A stretch of DNA of 64,000 nucleotides, taken from positions 186,001 to 250,000 of the forward strand of contig CAVYWA010000011.1 of assembly GCA_963772165.1 (NCBI GenBank), in the 5' to 3' direction. This stretch comes from JAGVPT01 sp963772165. GTDB lineage: Bacteria; Bacteroidota; Ignavibacteria; UBA10030; UBA8401. The notes beneath the pieces are model-generated. The model saw only the letters and a list, made by a program, of their open reading frames with translations. It did not search any database and had not been told where the DNA came from. A program made the position numbers and the translations under genes. This document shows positions 34,385 to 41,711 of this stretch, piece by piece (positions within the stretch are counted from its first letter, which is position 1; every line of letters starts with the position of its first letter).

Positions 34385-35124
34385 TTATTTTTCGAACAAA
34401 AATTTTTCCATTGTGAAAACGCCCGTTCGCCCTTGAAGCCATTCGGCCGCCAATACGGCTCCCAGGGCAAAACCGCGCCGGTTGTGAGCAGTATGGGTGA
34501 TCTGGATCGAATCGGCGGGGGATTCAAAAGTGACGGAGTGCGTGCCTGCAACATCGCCGACACGGCTGCTTGATACGAGCAATTCATGCGGCTGAATCTG
34601 GCGATTATTCAGCGAGGTCAGGATTTCAGTCTTGCGTTCTATTGTGCGAAGGATCGTATCGGCGAGTTTGAGAGGCCGTTCCGCTCGGCGCATCTTTCTT
34701 CAGCCGATGGTGGATTTCATGGATGGCAATATCGTACTCCGGAAATCGGTTGATGAGCTTCGACGCTTCCGCTGCGACGTGGAATAGAATGTTTGCCCCA
34801 ACCGAAAAATTCGATGCGTAGATGATCGTGCCTCCGCATTGACGCATAAACTCAAGCAGTATTGGAAGCCGATCGTTCCAACCCGTCGTGCCAACGACCA
34901 GAGGAATATGAAGCGGTCCGAGTGAACGGATATGGCGCTCGGTCGCGGCCGGTGCGCTGAAATCAATGGCACAATGAACGTCTTTGAGTTCGGGGGGAAG
35001 GTTACTGATATTCGGAAGCGGGATCTTCTATCGTATAGCGAGCGGCGATCGTGTGCCCTCGTTCTGTGGCAGCTTGTTCAACGTCCCGCCCCATCCGGCC
35101 GTATCCGAGCAATGCGATCTTCAT
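34385..35124 (-). CDS. dapB: 4-hydroxy-tetrahydrodipicolinate reductase, two apparent frameshifts
   Basis: The enzyme reduces hydroxytetrahydrodipicolinate with NAD(P)H. ATG at 35124 has AAAGGAT eight bases upstream and is followed by the Rossmann motif KIALLGYGRMGRDV. The frame then stops at 35002-35004; the sequence resumes one frame over as NLPPELKDVHCAIDFSAP. It runs through VGTTGW, NFSVGANILF and the active-site EIHHRLKKDAPSGTA, where a second shift near 34671-34676 is needed to read LKLADTILRTIE to the end at 34385 (GRTGVFTMEKFLFEK). With both corrected the protein is about 245 residues and complete. Because the gene is normally essential and its neighbours are intact, base errors in the assembly are more likely than true loss. 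Confidence 0.85.
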
Positions 35125-35141
35125 TCGCGAATCCTTTGCCT

Positions 35142-35182
35142 AAAAATGAAAAAAGTAGATGAGCGCTGGACTCTCTACTTTT
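35142..35182 (-). terminator. Leader terminator, expression platform of the lysine riboswitch
   Basis: On the minus strand AAAAGTAGA (35182-35174) pairs with TCTACTTTT (35159-35151), followed by TTCATTTTT. This intrinsic terminator stands between the lysine aptamer and the dapB ribosome binding site. It is therefore suited to stop transcription when lysine is bound. Confidence 0.75.
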
Positions 35183-35245
35183 CTGATCGATCGAATGAGA
35201 CGATGAATCGCCTGCCGAAGCAGTTCGCCGAACGTAAACGCAGAT

Positions 35246-35434
35246 CGTCGTTAGCGCTCCATCCCGCTCTTAGAACGGAATGACAGTTTGCAGGTTGTTC
35301 ACGCTGCAACCCAAGTTGTTTGCAGAAACAATACGCACAACTTTCGGCGGCACGATATACATACCCTTTCGTTGAAGGTCGTCGAGTTGTTTCACTCTCG
35401 CTTCAGCTACTCATGCGTACCGCTCCTCTAAGAC
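35246..35434 (-). ncRNA. Lysine riboswitch (L-box) aptamer
   Basis: Read on the minus strand the leader has the conserved L-box blocks in order: TTAGAGGAGC (35431-35422), GAGTAG, GCCGCCGAAAG (35351-35341), CTGTCATT (35286-35279) and TGGAGCGCTAAC (35261-35250). The ends GTCTTAG and CTAACGAC can pair as the P1 helix with one bulged base. The element lies between a TTGACA promoter and a terminator, upstream of lysine-pathway genes, exactly where such a riboswitch is expected. The call rests on motifs and context; no covariance model was run. Confidence 0.85.
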
Positions 35435-35440
35435 ACTTGT

Positions 35441-35469
35441 AATAAACATAATTATGAATTCGTTGTCAA
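35441..35469 (-). promoter_or_regulatory. Sigma-70-like promoter of dapB-dapA-dapD
   Basis: On the minus strand TTGACA (35469-35464), a 17-base spacer and TTTATT (35446-35441) form a promoter whose predicted start, near 35434, coincides with the beginning of the riboswitch P1 helix. Confidence 0.6.
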
Positions 35470-35996
35470 GTCGATTTGGAGAAAATGATTTTTCATGATA
35501 CGCAATACGATTCACGCTCGTTTGAAAGAGAGCGCTCAGGTTTTCTGTGAATTCAAATTTGACCGCTTCCTGGAATCGACTGCGGAAAAGAAAGTTCGGG
35601 AAAAATCGGATACAGGTAAAAGAGCGGGACCGGTGCTTTAAGTCGGCTTTTGTCATTTCGCTTCGAGTTACTTTAAGAGCGTATGAATTTGCGAAGCGGC
35701 TCATTCAAGCAAAGTCAACCCCCTTAGTCGCGGGCCGCTTAAAAAAAGTCATTGCAGGGTTCTAAGCGACGAAGTGTCGTTGTACGGGATGTTCCACAGG
35801 AGTCCTTCGGGGCTTCAGGACCTTGGCAAAAAACATCCCATCACGGCATTTGATTCAAAGTAGCCCAATACCTCTTCGCAGAATTCTTGGTGCTGACTCA
35901 GTTTGCTCCATAATGGATGCCCACTGGAGTTTATCCCGTGCTTGACACGGGACGGGCATGACAATTTCTTACTCAAACTGGGCCGCTACTGAATTC
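35470..35996. other. Intergenic region with dispersed repeats
   Basis: Reading frames on both strands overlap without ribosome binding sites or motifs and are not called. From 35749 the sequence contains a decayed CATTGC repeat with small palindromes (GCGACGAAGTGTCGT), then the second 46-bp repeat copy. The promoter for the downstream operon abuts it. Confidence 0.45.
35913..35958 (+). repeat. 46-bp dispersed repeat, copy 2
   Basis: This stretch matches 2317-2362 at 45 of 46 positions in the same orientation and ends 38 bases before the -35 box of the yceD operon promoter. Confidence 0.8.
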
Positions 35997-36025
35997 TTGA
36001 CTCTCTCTTCCATTATGGCTATATT
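35997..36025 (+). promoter_or_regulatory. Sigma-70-like promoter of the yceD-rpmF-plsX-fab operon
   Basis: TTGACT (35997-36002), a 17-base spacer and TATATT (36020-36025) match the consensus at 5 of 6 in each box. The transcript would have a leader of about 100 bases before the GTG start of yceD. Confidence 0.6.
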
Positions 36026-36133
36026 TAACATGTTTTTTTCGCGCCAGAGCTCGTTTTTTGACAATTTTTGTTGATTTTGAAGGGAAATCCAGCGCAAGGC
36101 TGAAAGAAGATGTTGCATTAGCAGGAGGAAGTA

Positions 36134-36661
36134 GTGAAAATCAACATTTCGAATCTTTCACAGGGAACACATGAATATGAGTTGTCGAAAAAGGCTGTCG
36201 ATCTCGAGTTGCAAGAGAATTTTGTCGGTGACGTTGCCGCCCACGTGATGCTTGAGAAAGCAAGCCGTCAGATTCTCCTGCATGCGCAGGTACGGTCGCA
36301 TGCGTTGTTTCAGTGCGATAGATGCTTGGATGAATTCAAAAAAGAGATTTCTCCTGTGTTCCAATTAGTCTATGTTTGGGATGCTCAGGAACGTTCCGCA
36401 GAAAGCGATGAAGACATCAGGACGTTGACGTCGGATACCAATATTATCGATATTTCTGACGCTGTGCGCGATAGCGTGCTTCTTGCAATCCCGCTGAAAT
36501 TGCTCTGCAAGGAAGATTGTGCGGGGTTATGCCAGCGATGCGGAAAAAATTTGAATCACACTGCCGACGGCAGCTGTGATTGTGCCCCCGGCGAAGTTGA
36601 TTCGCGCTGGAACAAACTTGCGGGGCTTGTTGAAGTTTCAATGTCAAAGAAAAAGAACTAA
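36134..36661 (+). CDS. YceD/DUF177 family protein, 23S rRNA accumulation factor
   Basis: A 175-residue cytoplasmic protein of the DUF177 family, linked to accumulation of large-subunit ribosomal RNA. Features are the first cysteine pair in FQCDRCLDEFKKEI (about residue 58), the acidic middle part, and the C-terminal cysteine motif CKEDCAGLCQRCGKNLN followed by CDC. The start is a GTG with AGGAGGAAGTA directly upstream. As in most bacteria it stands immediately before rpmF, which in turn precedes plsX and the fab genes, linking ribosome and lipid synthesis. Confidence 0.9.
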   Translation: MKINISNLSQGTHEYELSKKAVDLELQENFVGDVAAHVMLEKASRQILLHAQVRSHALFQCDRCLDEFKKEISPVFQLVYVWDAQERSAESDEDIRTLTSDTNIIDISDAVRDSVLLAIPLKLLCKEDCAGLCQRCGKNLNHTADGSCDCAPGEVDSRWNKLAGLVEVSMSKKKN

Positions 36662-36683
36662 TTTATTATAAGGAATCACTGCA

Positions 36684-36866
36684 ATGCCAAACCCGAAACG
36701 CCGCCATTCAAAAACTCGCGGCCGAAAGCGTCGCACGCACTATAAAGCTGCAGTGCCGTCGTTAGCGGAATGCCCGAATTGCCGCGAGCCAAAACTCCTG
36801 CACCGGGCGTGTCCAAACTGCGGCTACTACAACGGCCGTTCGATTATCATCCCGAAAGAAACGTAG
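36684..36866 (+). CDS. rpmF: 50S ribosomal protein L32
   Basis: A 60-residue ribosomal protein. The N-terminus NPKRRHSKTRGRKRRTHYKA is characteristic. Two CxxC pairs (CPNC at about 30 and CPNC at about 43) make it the zinc-binding form, so no zinc-independent adaptation is visible here. AAGGA lies eight bases ahead of the ATG. It lies 22 bases after yceD and ahead of plsX, the conserved bacterial arrangement. Confidence 0.97.
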   Translation: MPNPKRRHSKTRGRKRRTHYKAAVPSLAECPNCREPKLLHRACPNCGYYNGRSIIIPKET

Positions 36867-36937
36867 CATCGTGTACCGTCGGTTGCTCGCAAACGATTAT
36901 CGTCGAGACATTCAGCCATAATGCTGGTGGAAATGCT

Positions 36938-37981
36938 TTGAGCCACGCAGAGGGAAAACTGCGGATTGCTATCGATGCGATGGGGGGAGATTTTGCGCCC
37001 CGCAATGAAGTGCAAGGCGCGGTCGAAGTGTTGCGCCAAACAGGCAACAGATTTGAAGTCGTTCTTGTTGGAAAAGAGAAAGCCATCAGGTCCGAGCTCG
37101 CGACGATGAACGCCGACGGGCTTTCATTTTCCATCGTTCCGGCGAACGACGTGATTGCTATGCATGACTCGCCGGTCGTGGCGTTGAAGCAAAAACCCGA
37201 TTCGTCGTTGGTTGTCGGTATGACGCTTCTTAAAGAAAAGAAAGTCGATGCCTTCGTCAGTGCGGGGAATACCGGCGCAGTGACGGCAGCAGCGACCCTG
37301 TTGTTGGGAAGAATTCGGGGAGTGAGCCGCCCGACGGTCGCAGCGATATTTCCTTCCGAAACCGGGCCAACGTTGATCGTCGATGCAGGCGCGGTGACAG
37401 ACTGCAAACCGCATTTCCTTTTTGAATTTGGAGTGATGGGGAGTATTTATTCGGAATACGTTTTCAAGAAAAAAAATCCGAGGGTGGGACTGCTGAACGT
37501 CGGCGAAGAAGAATCAAAAGGGGACGAACTGGCGAAAGAAGCATACGCGAAATTCATCGCGGGCAAAAACAGAATCAATTTCATCGGCAACATCGAAGGG
37601 AGAGACATTCTGCAGGGCAGGGCTGACGTTGTCGTGTGTGACGGTTTTTTGGGGAACGTTCTCCTGAAATTTGCGGAAAGCGTCCCCTCGTTCTTGAAAG
37701 TAAAGTTTAAAAACTATGCGGCGGAAGGGTTGTTCCAAAAGGTTCTGATGGGTTTGCTCAGAAATCCGCTCAGGAAGATTTTTAAAGACTTTGATTACCA
37801 GGAGTTCGGCGGGGTTCCGTTGCTCGGAGTGAACGGGGTGACGATCATCGGCCACGGGAGCTCAACGCCCAAAGCGATGAGGAATATGTTCCTGCGGGCC
37901 GAAGAAATGGTGGACAAAAAAATCAATTTTCATATCGAACAATTATTACGCGATAACAGCACCGAAGGATTGAATGGGTAA
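36938..37981 (+). CDS. plsX: Phosphate acyltransferase PlsX
   Basis: A 347-residue enzyme that makes acyl-phosphate from acyl-ACP, the entry to phospholipid synthesis with PlsY. The N-terminal LRIAIDAMGGDFAPRNEVQG is the family signature. VSAGNTGAVTAAATLLLGRI, GPTLIVDAGA, LLNVGEEESKGDELAKEAY and NFIGNIEGRDI follow. The conserved domain lacks an ATG at its front; the TTG at 36938, with GGTGG seven bases upstream, is the best start, and the frame stays open further upstream into rpmF. Its end overlaps the fabH start by eight bases. Confidence 0.93.
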   Translation: MSHAEGKLRIAIDAMGGDFAPRNEVQGAVEVLRQTGNRFEVVLVGKEKAIRSELATMNADGLSFSIVPANDVIAMHDSPVVALKQKPDSSLVVGMTLLKEKKVDAFVSAGNTGAVTAAATLLLGRIRGVSRPTVAAIFPSETGPTLIVDAGAVTDCKPHFLFEFGVMGSIYSEYVFKKKNPRVGLLNVGEEESKGDELAKEAYAKFIAGKNRINFIGNIEGRDILQGRADVVVCDGFLGNVLLKFAESVPSFLKVKFKNYAAEGLFQKVLMGLLRNPLRKIFKDFDYQEFGGVPLLGVNGVTIIGHGSSTPKAMRNMFLRAEEMVDKKINFHIEQLLRDNSTEGLNG

Positions 37982-38990
37982 GACACGAGCAATGATTACG
38001 GCCGTCGGCCATTACGTTCCCGAGAAAATTCTCACGAACCACGATCTGGAAAAAATGGTCAACACGAACGACGAATGGATTAGAACAAGAACCGGAATCC
38101 GCGAACGACGAATTCTCACGAACGGCGGGTCATCGGATTTGGGAGCGGGCGCCATAAAAAATATGCTGGAACGGCGAGGGATGGACGCATCGGAGATCGA
38201 AGTCATTATTGTCGCCACCGTGACTCCTGATATGTTTTTTCCCGCGACGGCATGCATCATCCAGGAAAAAATCGGCGCTAAGAAGGCGTGGGGTTTCGAC
38301 CTCAACGCCGCCTGCTCCGGGTTCGTCTATGCATTGACCATCGGTTCCCAACTTGTTGAAACCGGAGCGTACAAAAACGTCGTTGTCGTGGGAGCGGATA
38401 AGATGAGCTCGATTACCGATTACACAGACCGTAACACCTGCATTCTTTTTGGCGATGCAGGAGGTGCGGTTCTTCTCGAGCCGACAACCGACGATTCTGT
38501 CGGCATCATCGACCATAAACTCTACTGCGATGGTTCAGGCGGATTTGCTTTACATATGCTGGCTGGGGGCAGTTTACATCCATCGACGCATGAAACGGTC
38601 GAAAAAAAAATGCATTACATCTATCAGGATGGAAAAGCGGTGTTCAAGGTCGCTGTGGTCGGGATGGCGGATGTTTCAGCGGAAATCATGAAGCGTAATA
38701 ATCTCACGGGTAAAGACGTTGACTGGCTCGTCCCTCATCAGGCAAATCTTCGCATCATTGACGCATGTGCCGAGCGCATGGAACTGGATAAATCGAAAGT
38801 GATGGTCAATATCGATCGCTACGGAAATACGACTGCTGCGACGATTCCTCTCTGTTTGTCTGAGTGGTGGCAGGCAGGGAAAATTAAGAAAGGCCACAAT
38901 CTTGTTCTCTCGAGTTTCGGTGCGGGCTACACGTGGGGTGCGGTGCTGGTGAAATGGGGAATAGAGGGACCCAAGGAAATTAAGAATTAA
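37974..38990 (+). CDS. fabH: Beta-ketoacyl-ACP synthase III
   Basis: A 338-residue condensing enzyme that joins acetyl-CoA and malonyl-ACP to begin fatty-acid synthesis. The catalytic triad is intact: Cys114 in NAACSGF, His in VPHQAN and Asn in YGNTTAAT. TNDEWIRTRTGIRERR at about 31-46 binds CoA. Compared with E. coli FabH there is an insert around GGSLHPSTHETVEKKMHYIY, as in Bacteroidota relatives. It overlaps plsX by eight bases. A purine-rich TAAGAATTAAGA array begins at its stop codon. Confidence 0.95.
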   Translation: MGKTRAMITAVGHYVPEKILTNHDLEKMVNTNDEWIRTRTGIRERRILTNGGSSDLGAGAIKNMLERRGMDASEIEVIIVATVTPDMFFPATACIIQEKIGAKKAWGFDLNAACSGFVYALTIGSQLVETGAYKNVVVVGADKMSSITDYTDRNTCILFGDAGGAVLLEPTTDDSVGIIDHKLYCDGSGGFALHMLAGGSLHPSTHETVEKKMHYIYQDGKAVFKVAVVGMADVSAEIMKRNNLTGKDVDWLVPHQANLRIIDACAERMELDKSKVMVNIDRYGNTTAATIPLCLSEWWQAGKIKKGHNLVLSSFGAGYTWGAVLVKWGIEGPKEIKN

Positions 38991-39017
38991 GAATGAAGAG
39001 ATAAGAATTAAGAGAAT
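38985..39017 (+). repeat. TAAGAATTAAGA purine-rich array
   Basis: From the fabH stop codon the sequence runs TTAAGAATTAAGAATGAAGA, then GATAAGAATTAAGAGAATG. It resembles the TAAGAGA array at 17856 and likewise starts at a stop codon. Confidence 0.6.
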
Positions 39018-39032
39018 GTTAGACTCAAGAGA

Positions 39033-39950
39033 ATGAGTAAAGTTGCGTATATTTTCCCGGGACAGGGGTCGCAGTATGTCGGGATGGGAAAAGATTTGTA
39101 TGCTGAATTTCCTGCGGCCAAGGAATTATTCCTGAAGGCTGATGCCATCTTAGGTTTTTCGTTGTCGAAGATTTGTTTCGAAGGCCCCGAAGAAGAACTG
39201 AAGCAGACTAAAAACACACAGCCTGCCATTTTTCTTCAAAGTCTTGCTGTCTGGAATATCCTGAAACCGCACAACGCTGCAATGGTAGCCGGGCACTCGC
39301 TCGGAGAATATTCAGCACTCGTTGCTGCCGGCGTGCTCTCTTTTGAAGACGGACTGCGGCTTGTTCGGTTGCGCGGAGAGTTGATGCAAAGAGCAGGGGA
39401 AGAAAACCCCGGGACGATGGCCGCGGTGGTCGGGCTCGACGCAAAAATCCTTGGAGAGGTTTGCTGCACGGCATGGCCGGAGGGAATTGTGCAGGCAGCG
39501 AACTTCAATTCACCGGGACAAATTGTAATCTCCGGTTCTTTCAACGGTGTTCGCAAAGCGATGGAATTGGGAAAGCAGCGAGGGGCGAAGCTGGTAAAAG
39601 AACTTGTCGTGAGCGGCGCATTTCATTCGCCGCTGATGCAATCCGCAAAGGACGGATTAAAAGTTGCGCTGGATAAAACAGAATTTCGCGATGCAAAGAT
39701 TCCGGTGTACGCAAATGTCACTGCAAAACCCGTGCAGAACGCGAATGATATCCGAGCGATGTTGTTCGAGCAGGTCACAAGCCCCGTGCGGTGGGAAGAA
39801 ACAGTCATAAATATGTCGGGAGACGGCGCCGCAAGCTTTATCGAAATTGGCCCGGGGAAAGTTCTGCAGGGGTTGGTGAAAAGAATTGTGCCCGGAGCTT
39901 CTATTGCAGGATTTGATGCTGCGGCGAGTATCTCGGCGGCGAAACCTTAA
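39033..39950 (+). CDS. fabD: Malonyl-CoA-ACP transacylase
   Basis: A 305-residue enzyme that loads malonate onto acyl carrier protein. The N-terminal IFPGQGSQYVGMGKDLY and the nucleophile Ser89 in AGHSLGEYSALVAAG are present, with the histidine in VSGAFHSPLM and the Arg in LVRLRGELMQ. Length is standard. It lies between fabH and a DUF3109 gene in the fab cluster, all on the plus strand. Confidence 0.95.
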   Translation: MSKVAYIFPGQGSQYVGMGKDLYAEFPAAKELFLKADAILGFSLSKICFEGPEEELKQTKNTQPAIFLQSLAVWNILKPHNAAMVAGHSLGEYSALVAAGVLSFEDGLRLVRLRGELMQRAGEENPGTMAAVVGLDAKILGEVCCTAWPEGIVQAANFNSPGQIVISGSFNGVRKAMELGKQRGAKLVKELVVSGAFHSPLMQSAKDGLKVALDKTEFRDAKIPVYANVTAKPVQNANDIRAMLFEQVTSPVRWEETVINMSGDGAASFIEIGPGKVLQGLVKRIVPGASIAGFDAAASISAAKP

Positions 39951-39973
39951 CCGATTGAATCAACGGAGAAATA

Positions 39974-40561
39974 ATGCGCGTTGGGAAATATGACGTTGAC
40001 CAGATTCTTTTTGAAAAGGGATTTTCAAAAGGATGTGGACCGTTTGCGTGTGAATCGACCTGCTGTGAGTCCGGAGTCTATGTCGACCTCAGAGAGAAAG
40101 AGCTCATCCTTTCCCGGAAAGAGACCGTCAAAAAATACATGGACGAAACGCAAACCACCGACGACGCAAAATGGTTTGACGGTGAAGTTTTGGACGATGG
40201 CGATTTTCCCTCCGGTAAAACGGTTGGAACGGAAATCTTCAATGATAAGTGCGTTTTTCTCAATAAGTCTGGAATGTGCAGCCTGCAAATTGCCGGAACG
40301 GAAGAAAGGCTCGGACGATGGGCTCTGAAACCATTCTATTGCGTGGCGTTTCCCATCACCGTCGACGGCGGCGTTATTACCTTCGATGATTTCTTGCACC
40401 AGAAGACAACTTGTTGTACTTTCATCGACAACAGAGAAACCACACTTGTGGAAGCGTGCAAAGAAGAATTGGAATTTGTTCTCGGAAAAGACGGCTATAA
40501 AGAATTGACGGTCCTGCAGAAAGAATTTGTGTCCAAGCAGTTGCCGTTATCGATGGAATAA
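39974..40561 (+). CDS. DUF3109 family cysteine-rich protein
   Basis: A 195-residue cytoplasmic protein of the DUF3109 family. Cysteines occur in GCGPFACESTCCESG near the N-terminus, in DKCVFLNKSGMCSLQ, in FYCVAFPI and in TTCCTF. This pattern resembles the YkgJ-type CxxC cluster proteins thought to bind zinc or iron-sulphur. The family is frequent in Bacteroidota and its function is not known. It sits between fabD and fabG, 23 and 15 bases away, so it is co-expressed with fatty-acid synthesis. GGAGAAATA precedes the ATG. Confidence 0.85.
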   Translation: MRVGKYDVDQILFEKGFSKGCGPFACESTCCESGVYVDLREKELILSRKETVKKYMDETQTTDDAKWFDGEVLDDGDFPSGKTVGTEIFNDKCVFLNKSGMCSLQIAGTEERLGRWALKPFYCVAFPITVDGGVITFDDFLHQKTTCCTFIDNRETTLVEACKEELEFVLGKDGYKELTVLQKEFVSKQLPLSME

Positions 40562-40576
40562 CATCTTACGTCTATT

Positions 40577-41320
40577 ATGCAATTACAAAATAAAGTCGCA
40601 TTGGTCACAGGGGGCACGCGGGGCATCGGCAAAGCGATCGTTTATGCCCTTGCGGATGCGGGAGCCGACGTTGCGTTCACGTACCGCAGTTCAAAAGAAT
40701 CCGCCGATGCAATCGTTGCCGACGCGCGGGCTAAGGGAAGACGCGCAGCCGGATTCCAGTCGGATGCCGCCGATTTTGCTCAAGCGAACGACATCGTGCA
40801 AAAGGTCATCCAGGAATTTGGGCGAGTCGACATCCTCGTCAACAATGCCGGCATTACGAAGGACGGCTTGTTGATGCGAATGTCTGAAAGCGATTGGGAT
40901 GCGGTTATTGACACGAATTTGAAAAGCGTCTTTAATTTTACCAAAGCTGTGTCCCGGCAGATGATGAGCCAGCAAGCGGGTAAAGTCATCAATATTTCGT
41001 CCGTCGTTGGCATTATCGGCAATGCAGGGCAGGCAAATTATGTGGCGTCGAAAGCGGGCGTTATCGGTTTCACGAAATCAGTCGCAAAAGAGCTCGCTTC
41101 GCGCAATATTCAAGCCAATGTCGTCGCCCCCGGATTCGTCGAAACGGATATGACGGAGAAGTTGAATGAGAAACAAAAAGAAGCTATCTTAGCCATGATT
41201 CCGTTGAAGCGAATCGCAAAACCGGAAGAAGTTGCCGGCGTGGTTCGTTTTCTTGCATCATCCGACGCGGATTATATTACCGGTCAAGTGTTCTGTGTCG
41301 ACGGCGGCATGGTCATGTAA
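40577..41320 (+). CDS. fabG: 3-oxoacyl-ACP reductase
   Basis: A 247-residue short-chain dehydrogenase that reduces 3-oxoacyl-ACP with NADPH. The cofactor motif TGGTRGIGKA lies at 11-20, NNAG at 89-92, and the catalytic Ser142, Tyr155 and Lys159 in INISSVVGIIGNAGQANYVA followed by SKAG. The C-terminal GQVFCVDGGMVM closes the family. It is 51 bases ahead of acpP. Confidence 0.96.
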   Translation: MQLQNKVALVTGGTRGIGKAIVYALADAGADVAFTYRSSKESADAIVADARAKGRRAAGFQSDAADFAQANDIVQKVIQEFGRVDILVNNAGITKDGLLMRMSESDWDAVIDTNLKSVFNFTKAVSRQMMSQQAGKVINISSVVGIIGNAGQANYVASKAGVIGFTKSVAKELASRNIQANVVAPGFVETDMTEKLNEKQKEAILAMIPLKRIAKPEEVAGVVRFLASSDADYITGQVFCVDGGMVM

Positions 41321-41371
41321 ATTGTCAATGTTTTAAAGCAACATAATCACTTAATAATAGGAGATACCCGT

Positions 41372-41608
41372 ATGGCTGATGTATCCGCAAAAGTAAAAGA
41401 GATCATTGTCAATAAACTTGGCGTTGATGAAGCACAGATTACTCCGGAGGCTTCGTTTACAAATGATCTTGGCGCTGATTCATTAGATACCGTCGAACTG
41501 GTCATGGAATTTGAAAAAGCATTCAATCTTCAAATCCCGGATGAAGATGCCGAAAAAATTGCGACCGTCGGAGACGCGATAAAGTATTTGTCGGCAAAAG
41601 TTTCGTAA
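41372..41608 (+). CDS. acpP: Acyl carrier protein
   Basis: A 78-residue acidic carrier. Ser37 in LGADSLDTVELVMEFE receives the phosphopantetheine arm. Three helices of normal length are predicted. AGGAGATA precedes the ATG. A strong hairpin separates it from fabF, which would give more acpP than fabF transcript. Confidence 0.97.
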   Translation: MADVSAKVKEIIVNKLGVDEAQITPEASFTNDLGADSLDTVELVMEFEKAFNLQIPDEDAEKIATVGDAIKYLSAKVS

Positions 41609-41642
41609 CACTGAAGTGAGCAGTGCTCGATGAAATGAAAGC

Positions 41643-41675
41643 GTAATGCCGACATGAGGTCGGCATTACATTTTC
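41643..41675 (+). terminator. Terminator/attenuator between acpP and fabF
   Basis: GTAATGCCGAC (41643-41653) and GTCGGCATTAC (41659-41669) make a perfect 11-bp stem with a five-base loop, followed by ATTTTC. It stands 34 bases after acpP and 42 before fabF. Partial read-through is likely because fabF has no other evident promoter. Confidence 0.65.
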
Positions 41676-41711
41676 GCACAACGGATCTTAAAGGAAACAG
41701 AGGAAAAGGGT

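Noticed and set aside
35411..35765. Reading frames of 72-97 codons on both strands before the yceD operon
   Set aside because: They overlap each other, the riboswitch promoter and repeats, and lack binding sites and motifs.
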